In this document: in pieces, positions 1-8,860 of the stretch | How the letters are laid out: each line of letters opens with the position of its first letter | How positions within the stretch are numbered: the stretch's first letter is position 1 | DNA from: Jannaschia sp. W003 | Lineage (GTDB): Bacteria > Pseudomonadota > Alphaproteobacteria > Rhodobacterales > Rhodobacteraceae | Length of the DNA stretch: 64,000 nt | Assembly (NCBI RefSeq): GCF_025144335.1 | Contig: NZ_CP083539.1 | Location: 94,501-158,500 of the forward strand | Direction of reading: 5' to 3' | Notes under the pieces: generated by a model | The model's database searches: none | Told to the model about the DNA's origin: nothing | The model's input: only the letters and a program-made list of their open reading frames with translations | Position numbers and translations under genes: made by a program

Positions 1-73
1 GGCGGCCGACATCGCGCGGGTGGCCCTGCTGCTCGCCTTTCCCGTCCTCACCCTCGCCCTGCTGCCGCTGTAG
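1..73 (+). CDS. C-terminal end of probable TRAP transporter large permease (partial)
   Basis: An open frame enters from the left edge and stops with TAG at 71-73, giving 23 residues. They form a hydrophobic helix (RVALLLAFPVLTLALLPL) ending in the leucine/proline pattern typical of the last helix of DctM-type TRAP permeases. The next gene starts 25 bases later, so the two are probably cotranscribed. A sugar or polyol uptake system would fit the inositol genes nearby. The call rests on a short tail and on context; another inner-membrane permease is possible. Confidence 0.45.
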   Translation, partial: AADIARVALLLAFPVLTLALLPL

Positions 74-98
74 CGGGGCCGCCCACAGGAGCCATCCC

Positions 99-860
99 AT
101 GCAGATCGAAGAGCAGGTCGCGCTCGTCACCGGCGGGGGCTCGGGCCTCGGCGCCGCCACCGCGCGGCACCTCGCCGGCCGCGGCGCGCGCGTCGCCATC
201 CTGGAGCGGGACGCCGCCCGCGGCGGCGCCGTGGCCGCGGAGGTGGACGGCTGGAGCACCGAGGCCGACGTGGCCGACGAGGCATCTGTCGCCGCCGCCG
301 TGGACGCCGCTGCCGCGCACTTCGGCGCCCCGGCCCGCATCGTCGTGAACTGCGCCGGCATCGCCACGGCGGCGCGCATCCTCGGGCGCGAGGGCGAGGT
401 GTCGGTGGACCTGTTCCGCCGCGTGATCGACGTGAACCTCGTGGGCACCTACGTGGTCATGAGCCACGCCCTGCGCGCCCTGCGCGACGCCGAGCCCCTG
501 GGCGAGGAGCGCGGCGTGATCGTGAACACCGCCTCGGCCGCCTACCAGGACGGGCAGGTGGGGCAGGCGGCCTATGCGGCGTCCAAGGGGGGCGTGGCCT
601 CCATGTGCCTGCCGCTGGCGCGGGAGTTGGCGCGCATGGGCGTGCGGGTCTGCGCCATCGCGCCCGGGCTCTTCGCCACGCCGATGATGGAGTCGCTGCC
701 CGAGGAGACCGTGGACGGCATCGTGCGCAACGTGCCCTTCCCGCCGCGCCTGGGCGACCCCGAGGAGTTCGGCCGCCTCGTGGCCGCGATCGTCGAGAAC
801 GCCTACCTCAACGGCGAGACCATCCGCCTCGACGGAGCCGCCCGCCTGCCGCCACGCTAG
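99..860 (+). CDS. SDR-family dehydrogenase, HSD10 / 3-hydroxyacyl-CoA dehydrogenase type II-like
   Basis: A 253-residue classical short-chain dehydrogenase. The Rossmann motif TGGGSGLG is at residues 11-18, the NCAG motif lies near residue 85, and the catalytic Tyr159 and Lys163 sit in YAASK. The C-terminal half (GQVGQAAYAASKGG, APGLFATPM, LNGETIRLDGAAR) closely follows the HSD17B10/type II 3-hydroxyacyl-CoA dehydrogenase pattern, which oxidises short 3-hydroxyacyl-CoA or 2-methyl-3-hydroxybutyryl-CoA with NAD. The start ATG has an AGGA ribosome site about nine bases upstream. It follows a probable transporter tail and converges on the LacI regulator. Its substrate here cannot be read from sequence; because of the neighbours, a polyol or sugar dehydrogenase role is the alternative. 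Confidence 0.8.
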   Translation: MQIEEQVALVTGGGSGLGAATARHLAGRGARVAILERDAARGGAVAAEVDGWSTEADVADEASVAAAVDAAAAHFGAPARIVVNCAGIATAARILGREGEVSVDLFRRVIDVNLVGTYVVMSHALRALRDAEPLGEERGVIVNTASAAYQDGQVGQAAYAASKGGVASMCLPLARELARMGVRVCAIAPGLFATPMMESLPEETVDGIVRNVPFPPRLGDPEEFGRLVAAIVENAYLNGETIRLDGAARLPPR

Positions 861-928
861 CTAGGCCCGCGGGCCGACGACGTCGCCGTGACGGTGCGCC
901 CCCGGCCCGCGCCGGACCGGCGCGATCC

Positions 929-1981
929 CTAGAGGTTCTCGCGGGTGAAGATCTCGAAGGGCAGCACCGTGGTGGGCGCGGGCGCGGCGCCGCCGGCGGC
1001 CTTGGCGGCGACCAGCGCGGCTACGGTGGCCTCGGCCACGCGCGCGAGGGGGTGGTGCATCAGGAGGTCGACGGTGCCGTCCACGAGCGCGGCGCGGGTG
1101 GCGTCGAACAGCTCGTAGCCGACCACCACCAGCCCCTCGGGGCGGGGCGCGGCCCGCAAGGCGGCGATGGCGCCGGTGATGCCGCCGCCCGAGACGTAGA
1201 GGCCCGCGAGGTCCGGGTTCGCGGCGAGCAGCCGCTCGGTCTCGTCGCGCGCCACGGCGGGGGTCTCGAAGGTGGCGCGCGGCTCGAGGATGCGAAGGTC
1301 GGGCGCGTGCTCGCGGCAGTAGGAGCGGAAGCCGGACTCGTTGAGCCCGTGGTTGCGGAAGCGGTGGTGTCCGACCAGCACGCCGATGGCGCCCCGCCGG
1401 CGGCACAGGCGGTCGAAGGCCCAGCCCGCGGTGCGCCCCAGCTTGAAGTGGTCGAGCCCGACGTAGCCCGTGCGCCCCCGGTCGGAGTGGGGCGTGACCA
1501 GCCCGAGCATGGGCGTGCCCCCGGCCACGGCGGCCTCCACCGCCTCGCGGATCAGGGGATGGTCGGCGCAGACCGCGGCCACGCCCTCGGCCCCCTCGGC
1601 GGCGGCCGCGATCTCGGCGGCTACGCGCTCGGGCGAGAGGTCGGGCATGAAGCGGATGTCGAGCGTGATCGCTCTGTCCGCACGGGCGGCGGCGGCGGCG
1701 CGCAGGGCGGCGGCCAGCCCCTCGTAGAACGCCCGGCCCGGCTGCTGGAGCAGCACCGCGAAGCGGTCGCGGGGGCGGGCGGCGTCGGCGCGCGCCCGGA
1801 TCGTGCCGCGGCCGTAGAAGTCGATCCGCTCAGCGGCCCGCTCGACCCGCTCCAGCGTGCGGGCGCGCACCTGGGCCGAGCCGGCGAGCACCCGGTTCAC
1901 GGTGGCCACCGAGACGCCGGCCTCGCGCGCGAGGTCGGGGATCGTGGGGCGGCGGGGCGCGGTCGTGTCATCGCGTGTCAT
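929..1981 (-). CDS. LacI-family transcriptional regulator, probable regulator of the iol genes
   Basis: A 350-residue LacI/GalR-type repressor. Residues 12-60 carry the helix-turn-helix and hinge helix (TIPDLAREAGVSVATVNRVL), followed by a periplasmic-binding-protein-like effector domain whose open strand pattern runs to the C-terminus. It is transcribed divergently from iolG, 154 bases away, the usual position for a local regulator. The effector is probably an inositol-pathway intermediate, by inference. No clear Shine-Dalgarno site precedes the ATG. The start codon lies inside a set of CGTGTCAT repeats that could be its own operator. Confidence 0.85.
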   Translation of the reverse strand: MTRDDTTAPRRPTIPDLAREAGVSVATVNRVLAGSAQVRARTLERVERAAERIDFYGRGTIRARADAARPRDRFAVLLQQPGRAFYEGLAAALRAAAAARADRAITLDIRFMPDLSPERVAAEIAAAAEGAEGVAAVCADHPLIREAVEAAVAGGTPMLGLVTPHSDRGRTGYVGLDHFKLGRTAGWAFDRLCRRRGAIGVLVGHHRFRNHGLNESGFRSYCREHAPDLRILEPRATFETPAVARDETERLLAANPDLAGLYVSGGGITGAIAALRAAPRPEGLVVVGYELFDATRAALVDGTVDLLMHHPLARVAEATVAALVAAKAAGGAAPAPTTVLPFEIFTRENL

Positions 1982-2001
1982 GGCGCGGCGACGATGACAC
2001 G
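1964..2001. promoter_or_regulatory. Candidate operator: CGTGTCAT repeats in the lacI-type/iolG divergent region
   Basis: CGTGTCAT occurs at 1964-1971 and 1974-1981, and its reverse complement ATGACACG at 1994-2001. The second and third copies form an inverted repeat with a 12-base spacer. The set overlaps the regulator's start codon and lies about 135 bases from iolG. Direct evidence is the repeat itself; the operator role is inferred from position. Part of the repetition is also coding sequence (MTRDDT), which could explain it by chance. Confidence 0.3.
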
Positions 2002-2135
2002 AATGAGACGAAGCGCAACGGCGGCGGCGACGGAGGATGCCGCGCGCCCGGCGCGCGTGCTAGCCGGCTGAGAGACCCGGGGAGGGGGACCGCCGCGATG
2101 CCCGACATGCCGACCCGAGCCGCGGAGCGCGCGCC

Positions 2136-3134
2136 ATGCTGACCGTCGGACTGCTCGGCGCGGGCCGCATCGGCGCGGTCCACGCCGCCGCCATCGCCGC
2201 CCATCCCCGCAGCCGCCTCGCCGCCGTCTCGGACGCGGTGGCCGCAAGCGCCGAGACGCTCGCCGCGCGCCACGGCGCCGCGGTGCGCGCGACCGAGGAC
2301 ATCGTGGCCGACCCCGCGATCGACGCGGTGCTGATCGCCACCCCCACCGACACCCACGCGGATCTGATCGAGGCCGCCACCGCCGCCGGCAAGGCGGTGC
2401 TCTGCGAGAAGCCCGTGGACCTGTCGCTGGAGCGGGCGCGCGCCTGCCTGCGGGCCGCGGACGCCACGGGCCGCCCGGTGATGATGGGCTTCAACCGCCG
2501 CTTCGACGCGAGCTTCCGGGCCCTGCGCGCGGCGCTGGACGCGGGCGAGATCGGCACGCCCGAGATGCTCGCCGTCACGTCGTTCGACCCCGCCCCGCCG
2601 CCGCTTGACTACGTGCGCCACTCGGGCGGGCTGTTCCGCGACATGGCGATCCACGACTTCGACATGGCGCGCTTCCTCCTCGGCGGCATGCCCGAGAGCG
2701 TCTGGGCCACCGGCTCCGCCCTCGTGGACCCGGCCATCGCCGAGGCGGCGGGCGACGTGGACACCGCCGTGGCCACCTTGCGCTACGCGGACGGGCGGCT
2801 CGCGGTCGTCCGCAACTCGCGCCGCGCGGCCTACGGCTACGACCAGCGGGTCGAGGTGCTGGGGTCGGCGGGGCTGCTGGAGGTGGGCAACATGCGCGAG
2901 ACCACGCTGCGCCGATCCACCGAGGCCGGGGTCACGGGGGCCAAGCCCACCTACTTCTTCCTCGAGCGCTACATGCCGGCCTATCGTGCCGAGTGGGACG
3001 CCTTCGTCGGGGTCGCGCTGGACGGCGCGCCGGTGCCGGTGGGCCTCGAGGACGGCGTCGCGGCGCTGGCGGTGGCCGAGGCGGCGACGCGCTCGCTGGC
3101 CACGGGGCTTCCGGTGCGGCTGGCGGACGTGTGA
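2136..3134 (+). CDS. iolG: Inositol 2-dehydrogenase (Gfo/Idh/MocA family)
   Basis: A 332-residue NAD-dependent oxidoreductase that oxidises myo-inositol to 2-keto-myo-inositol (scyllo-inosose), the first step of inositol catabolism. The Rossmann motif GAGRIGAVHA is at residues 8-17. The catalytic EKP lysine is Lys92, and Asp169/His173 lie in RDMAIHDFDMARF, the hallmark of the IolG subgroup. Length is normal for the family. GGAG lies about nine bases before the ATG. It leads a set of five tightly packed genes (iolG, iolD, iolE, a dioxygenase, iolB), which makes the assignment firm. Activity toward other inositol isomers is possible. Confidence 0.9.
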   Translation: MLTVGLLGAGRIGAVHAAAIAAHPRSRLAAVSDAVAASAETLAARHGAAVRATEDIVADPAIDAVLIATPTDTHADLIEAATAAGKAVLCEKPVDLSLERARACLRAADATGRPVMMGFNRRFDASFRALRAALDAGEIGTPEMLAVTSFDPAPPPLDYVRHSGGLFRDMAIHDFDMARFLLGGMPESVWATGSALVDPAIAEAAGDVDTAVATLRYADGRLAVVRNSRRAAYGYDQRVEVLGSAGLLEVGNMRETTLRRSTEAGVTGAKPTYFFLERYMPAYRAEWDAFVGVALDGAPVPVGLEDGVAALAVAEAATRSLATGLPVRLADV

Positions 3135-3169
3135 CGGTGGGATTCGAGGGCGACGGGGGAGGACGCGGC

Positions 3170-4987
3170 ATGGACACGATCCGGCTCACGGCGGCGCAGG
3201 CACTGGTGCGCTGGCTGGCGGCGCAGCGGGCCGAGGACGGCGGGCGCTTCATCGAAGGCGTCTGGGCGATCTTCGGCCACGGCAACGTGGCGGGCCTCGG
3301 CGAGGCGCTGCAGGCGGCGGGCGACGCCCTGCCCACCTGGCGCGGCCAGAACGAGCAGACGATGGCGCATGCCGCGATCGCCTACGCCAAGGCGTCGCGG
3401 CGGCGGCGGGCGATGGCCGTGACGTCCTCGATCGGGCCGGGCGCGACCAACATGGTGACGGCCGCCGCGCTGGCCCATGTGAACCGTCTCCCGGTCCTGT
3501 TCCTGCCGGGCGACGTGTTCGCGGGGCGCGGGCCGGACCCGGTGCTCCAGCAGGTCGAGGACTTCGCCGATGGCACGGTCTCGGCAAACGACTGCTTCCG
3601 CCCCGTGTCGCGCTACTACGACCGCATCACCCGGCCCGAGCAGCTGCTCACCGCGCTGCCCCGCGCAATGGCCGCCATGACCGACCCGGCGACCTGCGGC
3701 CCCGCGACGCTGGCGCTGTGCCAGGACGTGCAGGCGGAGGCCTACGACTGGCCCGAGGCGTTCTTCGAGCCGCGCACTTGGCGTGTCCGCCGACCCCGCC
3801 CCGATGCGGCCGAGCTGGAGGCCGCCGCCGAGGCATTGCGCGGGGCGAAGGCGCCCGTGATCGTCGCGGGCGGGGGCGCGATCTACGGCGAGGCGGAGGC
3901 CGCGCTCGCCGACTTCGCCGCGCGGCACGCGATTCCGGTCGTCGAGACGCAGGCCGGCAAGGCGGCGCTGGCGTGGGACCACCTGATGAACCTCGGCCCC
4001 GTGGGCGTGACCGGGGGCGACGCCGCCAACCGCACCGCCGCCGAGGCGGACGTGGTGCTGGCCGTGGGCACGCGGCTGCAGGACTTCACCACCGGCTCGT
4101 GGTCGCTGTTCGGTGGCGCGCGGATCATCGGGCTCAACGTCGCCGCCTACGACGCCGCTAAGCACGGCGCGCTCCCCTTGGTCGCCGACGCGCGCGAGGG
4201 GTTGGCGGCGCTGTCTGATGCGCTCGGCGAGCACCGCGCGGGCGGCGTGGACGAGGACCGCCGCACGGTGTGGGCCGACGCCGTGGACGCCGTCACCGCG
4301 GCGCCGAACGCCGGAGGGTTGCCCACCGACGCGCAGGTGATGGGCGCGGTGCAGAGGCAGGCGACGCCCGAGACCGTCGTCATGGGCGCGGCGGGCACCA
4401 TGCCCGGCGTGCTCCACACCCTCTGGCGGGCGCCCGCCGGGGGCTACCACATGGAATACGGCTTCTCTTGCATGGGCTACGAGATCGCCGGCGCCATGGG
4501 CGTGAAGCTGGCCCGCCCCGAGGCGGACGTGGTCTGCTTCTGCGGCGACGGCTCCTACATGATGGCCAACTCCGAGCTAGCCACCGCCGCGATGCGCCGG
4601 GTGCCCTTCACGGTGGTGCTGACCGACAACCGGGGCTTCGGCTGCATCAACCGCCTGCAGACGGGCACCGGGGGCGCGGAGTTCAACAACCTCTACGCCT
4701 CGGCGCGCGTCGAGGCGCAGCCCGAGATCGACTTCGTGGCCCATGCGGCCTCGATGGGCGCCCATGCGGAGCGCGCGGCGAGCATCGCCGAGCTGGAGGC
4801 CAAGGTCCGCGAGGCGAGGGGGCGCGACGTGCCCTCGGTGATCGTGATCGAGACCGACCCCTATCCCGGCACCGGCGCGGGCGGCACGTGGTGGGACGTG
4901 GGCGTGCCCGAGGTCTCGGAGCGCCCCGAGGTCGAGGCGGCGCGCGACGCCTGGGCCGAGGGCCGCGCCGGGCAGCGGAGGGTCTGA
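3170..4987 (+). CDS. iolD: 3D-(3,5/4)-trihydroxycyclohexane-1,2-dione acylhydrolase
   Basis: A 605-residue thiamine-diphosphate enzyme that hydrolytically opens the trihydroxycyclohexane-dione ring to 5-deoxy-D-glucuronate. The cofactor-activating glutamate is Glu62 (RGQNEQTMA), and the ThDP motif is at residues 459-468 (GDGSYMMANSE) with NRGFGCIN after it. A central FAD-less binding-fold domain (about residues 215-350) is present, as in the family. ATG 3170 is chosen because GGGGGAGGA precedes it by about seven bases; an upstream in-frame GTG at 3131 is less likely. The stop overlaps the iolE start by one base, so translation is coupled. Confidence 0.9.
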   Translation: MDTIRLTAAQALVRWLAAQRAEDGGRFIEGVWAIFGHGNVAGLGEALQAAGDALPTWRGQNEQTMAHAAIAYAKASRRRRAMAVTSSIGPGATNMVTAAALAHVNRLPVLFLPGDVFAGRGPDPVLQQVEDFADGTVSANDCFRPVSRYYDRITRPEQLLTALPRAMAAMTDPATCGPATLALCQDVQAEAYDWPEAFFEPRTWRVRRPRPDAAELEAAAEALRGAKAPVIVAGGGAIYGEAEAALADFAARHAIPVVETQAGKAALAWDHLMNLGPVGVTGGDAANRTAAEADVVLAVGTRLQDFTTGSWSLFGGARIIGLNVAAYDAAKHGALPLVADAREGLAALSDALGEHRAGGVDEDRRTVWADAVDAVTAAPNAGGLPTDAQVMGAVQRQATPETVVMGAAGTMPGVLHTLWRAPAGGYHMEYGFSCMGYEIAGAMGVKLARPEADVVCFCGDGSYMMANSELATAAMRRVPFTVVLTDNRGFGCINRLQTGTGGAEFNNLYASARVEAQPEIDFVAHAASMGAHAERAASIAELEAKVREARGRDVPSVIVIETDPYPGTGAGGTWWDVGVPEVSERPEVEAARDAWAEGRAGQRRV

Positions 4988-5889
4988 TGGCGGTCCGCAT
5001 CGGCATCTCCCCCATTGCCTGGCAGAACGACGACTTGCCGGACATCACCGCAAGCTACACGATGGACGACGCGCTCCGGGAATCGGCCGCCATCGGCTAC
5101 CGGGGCGTGGAGCGGGGGCAGCGGATGCCCTCGGACACGGACGGCCTGCGCGCCTTCCTCGACCGCTACGGCCTGAGCCTCTGCGGCGGCTGGTGCTCGG
5201 GCGGGCTGCTGGGGCGCACGGCGGACGAGGAGATCGAGGCGATCCGCGGCCAAGTCGAGCAGTTCGTTGCGCTCGGATCGCCCTGCATCGTCTACGCGGA
5301 GTGCTCCAACACCATCCAGGGCGACCGCAATGTGCCCGTCAACGACCGCCCCCGGCTCGATGCGGAGGCCGTCGCCGCCTACGGCGCGAAGCTGACGGAG
5401 GTGGCCGAGTGGTGCGCGGGGCAGGGGATGCCGCTGGCCTACCACCACCACATGGGCAGCATCATCGAGAGCGGCGAGGACGTGGACCGGCTGATGGAGG
5501 CGACCGGCCCGGCGGTGGGCCTGTGCTACGACACCGGGCACCTGCGCTTCGGCGGCGCCGACCCGCTTGCCGTGCTGGACCGCTGGAGCCACCGCGTCGC
5601 CCACGTGCACTACAAGGACGTGCGGATGCCCGTGGTGGAGCGGGTGCGCAGCCAGCGCCTCAGCTTCCTCGACGCGGTGATCGCAGGGGCCTTCACGGTG
5701 CCGGGCGACCCCGAGGGCGCGGTGGACTTCGCCGCCGTCACGGACCGGCTGTCGGCGATGGGCTACGAGGGGTGGATCGTGGTGGAGGCCGAGCAGGACC
5801 CCGCCAAGGCCGACCCGACGGAGTACTCGCGCATGGGGTTCGAGGAGATCCGCCGCCTCTGCGCCGCCGCCGGGCTGGTGGTCGCGTGA
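4987..5889 (+). CDS. iolE: Myo-inosose-2 dehydratase
   Basis: A 300-residue AP-endonuclease-2/xylose-isomerase-like TIM barrel that dehydrates scyllo-inosose to 3D-(3,5/4)-trihydroxycyclohexane-1,2-dione, between IolG and IolD. Diagnostic segments are GISPIAWQNDDLPD at the N-terminus, YAECSNTIQGD, YHHHMGSIIES, CYDTGHLRFGG and HVHYKDVR, which supply the metal-binding Glu, Asp and His residues. Length matches characterised IolE proteins. It overlaps iolD by one base and the next gene by four, showing a tight operon. Confidence 0.92.
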   Translation: MAVRIGISPIAWQNDDLPDITASYTMDDALRESAAIGYRGVERGQRMPSDTDGLRAFLDRYGLSLCGGWCSGGLLGRTADEEIEAIRGQVEQFVALGSPCIVYAECSNTIQGDRNVPVNDRPRLDAEAVAAYGAKLTEVAEWCAGQGMPLAYHHHMGSIIESGEDVDRLMEATGPAVGLCYDTGHLRFGGADPLAVLDRWSHRVAHVHYKDVRMPVVERVRSQRLSFLDAVIAGAFTVPGDPEGAVDFAAVTDRLSAMGYEGWIVVEAEQDPAKADPTEYSRMGFEEIRRLCAAAGLVVA

Positions 5890-7019
5890 GGGACCACCCC
5901 GACGCCGCCGCGCGTTTGCGCGCGCTCCTGCGCGAGACGGCGGCGGAGGACGCCCCCCGCGCCGCCCGGATCGAACGCGGCGTTCCGGTCTACGACTGCG
6001 CCGCCCTCGCCGGCGATCTGGCGGACCCCGAGGGGCGCGCGGCGCTCATGGCCGAATGGGCCCACGTGCTGGGCGAGGGGCCGGGCGCGCTGGCGCTGGC
6101 TGGGGCGGTCGAGGACCTCGGCGCGCTGGATGCCGCGACCGCCGCCTACGGGCGCATCATCGACGCCGAGCGGGGGCGGGGCGGCGCCGACCACTTCGCC
6201 GCCGCGGGTGCCAACGACCGGGTGTGGAACGCGGCGCAGAAGCTCTGCCTCGCGGAGCCCGAGACCTTCGCGCGGGTGTTCGGATGCATGCCCGTCGCGG
6301 CGGTCTGCGAGGCGTGGCTCGGGCCGGCCTACCAGATGACGGCGCAGATCAACGTGGTCCGCCCCGGCGGCGCGGCGCAGCGGCCGCACCGGGATTACCA
6401 CCTCGGCTTCATGCCCGAGGCCGAGGCGCGCCGCTTCCCGGCCCATGCCCATGCGCTCTCGCCCGCGCTGACCCTGCAGGGCGCCATCGCCCACGTCGAC
6501 ATGCCCGTGGAAAGTGGCCCGACCAAGCTGCTGCCCTGGTCGCAGCACCTCGAAGGCGGCTACCTCGCCATGCACCACGACGACGTGGCGGCGGTGTTCG
6601 AGGAGGCCCACGTGCAGGTGCCGCTCCGCCGGGGCGACGCGCTGTTCTTCTCGCCCGCGCTGCTCCACGCCGGGGGCGCGAACCGGACGGCAGACGTCGA
6701 GCGCATGGCGAACCTCCTGCAGGTCTCCTCCTGCATGGGCCGCGCGATGGAGGCCGTGGACCGCGCCGCCATGTGCCGCGCGCTCTACCCCGCGCTGCTG
6801 GACCTCGCGGACGACCTCGGCCCCACCCGCACCGAGGCCGCCGTCGCCGCTTGCGCCGAAGGATACGCCTTTCCCACCAACCTCGACCGCGACCCGCCCG
6901 CGGGCGGCCTCGCCCCTCCCTCCCAGGCCGACGTGATGCGCGCCGCCCTCGCCAAGCGCTTGGACCCGGCCGCCTTCGCGGAGCGCCTCGACGCCCACGC
7001 CGCCCGCCGCCAGCCCTGA
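5886..7019 (+). CDS. Phytanoyl-CoA dioxygenase (PhyH)-family Fe(II)/2-oxoglutarate oxygenase
   Basis: A 377-residue protein starting with GTG inside the iolE stop (GTGA overlap). The metal-binding facial triad is visible: His168 and Asp170 in HRDYHLGF, and distal His261 in LLHAGGANRT, with Arg267 suitable for binding 2-oxoglutarate. The fold pattern matches the PhyH family, so a hydroxylation or oxidative demethylation of a small molecule is expected. It sits between iolE and iolB, so it is probably expressed with inositol catabolism. It is not a step of the known myo-inositol pathway; a modified inositol such as an O-methyl-inositol is an attractive but unproven substrate. Confidence 0.75.
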   Translation: MRDHPDAAARLRALLRETAAEDAPRAARIERGVPVYDCAALAGDLADPEGRAALMAEWAHVLGEGPGALALAGAVEDLGALDAATAAYGRIIDAERGRGGADHFAAAGANDRVWNAAQKLCLAEPETFARVFGCMPVAAVCEAWLGPAYQMTAQINVVRPGGAAQRPHRDYHLGFMPEAEARRFPAHAHALSPALTLQGAIAHVDMPVESGPTKLLPWSQHLEGGYLAMHHDDVAAVFEEAHVQVPLRRGDALFFSPALLHAGGANRTADVERMANLLQVSSCMGRAMEAVDRAAMCRALYPALLDLADDLGPTRTEAAVAACAEGYAFPTNLDRDPPAGGLAPPSQADVMRAALAKRLDPAAFAERLDAHAARRQP

Positions 7020-7030
7020 CGGAGACGCCC

Positions 7031-7843
7031 ATGCCCGACCTCCTCCACCGTCCCATCGGCACCCGCGGCGAGGTGCACCGCATCACCCCCGAGAGCGCCG
7101 GCTGGCGCTACGTGGGCTTCGCGCTCCACCGCTTGCGCGCGGGCGACCGGGCCGCGGGCGCCACCGGCGAGCGCGAGGCGATCCTGGTGATCGTCGAGGG
7201 CAAGGCGCGGATCGAGGCCGCCGGCGAGGACTTCGGCACCGTCGGGGACCGCATGGACGTGTTCGAGCGCACGCCTCCCCACGCGCTCTACGTGCCGCGC
7301 CGCTCGGACTGGGGGGCGGTGGCCGAGACCGACTGCACCGTCGCCGTCTGCACCGCGCCCGCGCACACGGACCGCCCCGCGCGGCGCCTCGGGCCGGACG
7401 GCGTCACGCAGGCGACGCGCGGCAAGGGGACCAACGAGCGCCACATCCACAACATCGCCATGGAGGACCGCGACGTGGCCGACAGCCTGCTGGTCACGGA
7501 GGTGTTCACCCCCGCCGGCCACTGGTCGAGCTACCCCTCGCACCGCCACGACGAGGACGATCCCGAGCGGATCACCTATCTCGAGGAGACCTACTACCAC
7601 CGCCTCGATCCCTCGGACGGCTGGGCCGTGCAGCGGGTCTACACCGACGACCGGCGGCTGGACGAGACCATGGCGGTGAGCGACGGCGACGTGGTCTGCG
7701 TGCCGCGCGGGCACCATCCCTGCGGCGCGCCCTACGGCTTCGACCTCTACTACCTCAACGTGATGGCCGGGCCGCGGCGCATGTGGCGGTTCATTGCGGC
7801 CCCCGAGGTGGCGTGGATCATGGAGCGCGACGCGAAAGGGTGA
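7031..7843 (+). CDS. iolB: 5-deoxy-glucuronate isomerase
   Basis: A 270-residue bicupin protein that isomerises 5-deoxy-D-glucuronate to 2-deoxy-5-keto-D-gluconate, the step after IolD. The second cupin carries the metal ligands in SYPSHRHDEDDPER and LEETYYHRL, and the C-terminal GHHPCGAPYGFDLYYLNVMAGP block is characteristic of IolB. The start ATG follows the dioxygenase stop by 11 bases with GGAGA upstream. The downstream kinase and aldolase (iolC, iolJ) and iolA are not in this window. Confidence 0.92.
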   Translation: MPDLLHRPIGTRGEVHRITPESAGWRYVGFALHRLRAGDRAAGATGEREAILVIVEGKARIEAAGEDFGTVGDRMDVFERTPPHALYVPRRSDWGAVAETDCTVAVCTAPAHTDRPARRLGPDGVTQATRGKGTNERHIHNIAMEDRDVADSLLVTEVFTPAGHWSSYPSHRHDEDDPERITYLEETYYHRLDPSDGWAVQRVYTDDRRLDETMAVSDGDVVCVPRGHHPCGAPYGFDLYYLNVMAGPRRMWRFIAAPEVAWIMERDAKG

Positions 7844-7882
7844 GGTGGCGGCGGGGCGGCGCCCGCGCGCATACTCCGCCCC

Positions 7883-8785
7883 ATGATCAAAGGCCGCCTC
7901 ACGCTCAAGCAGCTCGACGCCTTCGTGGCCGTGGTGGACGCCGGCTCGTTCCGCCGCGCCGCGGACCTGCTCGGAACCACGCAGCCCAACGTCTCGGCGC
8001 GCATTGCGGCGCTGGAGGCGGTGCTCGGCGCGCGGCTGATGCACCGCGACGCCGGCTCGGTGCGCCTGACCGCCGCCGGAGACGTGCTGCTGGTCGAGGC
8101 CCGCGCCGTGCTCGCCGCCGCCGAGGCACTGCTGGAACGGGCGGGACGGCGGGATGCTGTGGCGGGGCGCCTGCGCCTCGGCGCAACGGAGCTGGTCGCG
8201 GCCACCTGGCTGCGCGCCTTCCTGCGCCGCCTGCGCGCCGACTGGCCCGCCATCGCGGTGGAGCTGGAGGTGGACCTCTCGGCCGCGATCGCCCGGCGGC
8301 TGCGCGACGGCGAGTGCGACCTGGCCCTGATCGCCGGCGCCGCGCCCGCGCCGGGCGACGTGGATCTCGGCGAGAGCCCCTTCGGGTGGCTCGCGGCCCC
8401 CGCGCTCGCGGAGCGGCTCGGCCCGCGCCCGGACGTGGCGGACCTCCTGCCGCACGGAGTCCTGACCCACGCGCGCGGCACCGCCGCGGCGGGCGAGCTG
8501 CTGGGCTTCTGCGCCGCCGAGGGCCTGCCCGTGGACCGCATCGTCACCTCGTCGAGCGCCGCCGCCACGCTGCAGATGGCCGAGGACGGGATGGGTGTCG
8601 CCCTCGTGCCCCCGGCCATGGCGCGCGGTCAGATCGCCGCCGGGACGCTGTGGGTGGTGGAGGCGGCCTGGACGCCCGCGCCGCTGCGCGTGGTGGCCCG
8701 CATCGACCCCGGCCGCGCCGCCCCCTTCGTGCGCCGCGCCGCCGCGCTGGCCGCCGAGGCGAGCGCGGAGCATCGCGATTCGTGA
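7883..8785 (+). CDS. LysR-family transcriptional regulator
   Basis: A 300-residue LysR-type activator. The winged helix-turn-helix occupies residues 5-65 (LTLKQLDAFVAVVDAGSFRRAADLLGTTQPNVSARI), followed by a substrate-binding effector domain. It follows iolB by 39 bases and precedes hyuA by 75 bases, all in the same direction, so it could be read through from the iol genes or regulate the hyu genes downstream. The atypical same-strand layout leaves its target uncertain; hyuAB and the FAD oxidoreductase are the simplest candidates. Confidence 0.85.
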   Translation: MIKGRLTLKQLDAFVAVVDAGSFRRAADLLGTTQPNVSARIAALEAVLGARLMHRDAGSVRLTAAGDVLLVEARAVLAAAEALLERAGRRDAVAGRLRLGATELVAATWLRAFLRRLRADWPAIAVELEVDLSAAIARRLRDGECDLALIAGAAPAPGDVDLGESPFGWLAAPALAERLGPRPDVADLLPHGVLTHARGTAAAGELLGFCAAEGLPVDRIVTSSSAAATLQMAEDGMGVALVPPAMARGQIAAGTLWVVEAAWTPAPLRVVARIDPGRAAPFVRRAAALAAEASAEHRDS

Positions 8786-8860
8786 TCCTTCCGATGGGAA
8801 CAAACGATTTGCTTGACCGGCCCCCGCCGTGGTCCCTGTGAGTGCAGCGGAGGGGCGGGA

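Noticed and set aside
864..875. GGCCCGCGGGCC palindrome between the SDR and LacI genes as a terminator.
   Set aside because: The stem is a plain 12-base self-complementary word with no loop and no T-run; common by chance at this GC content.
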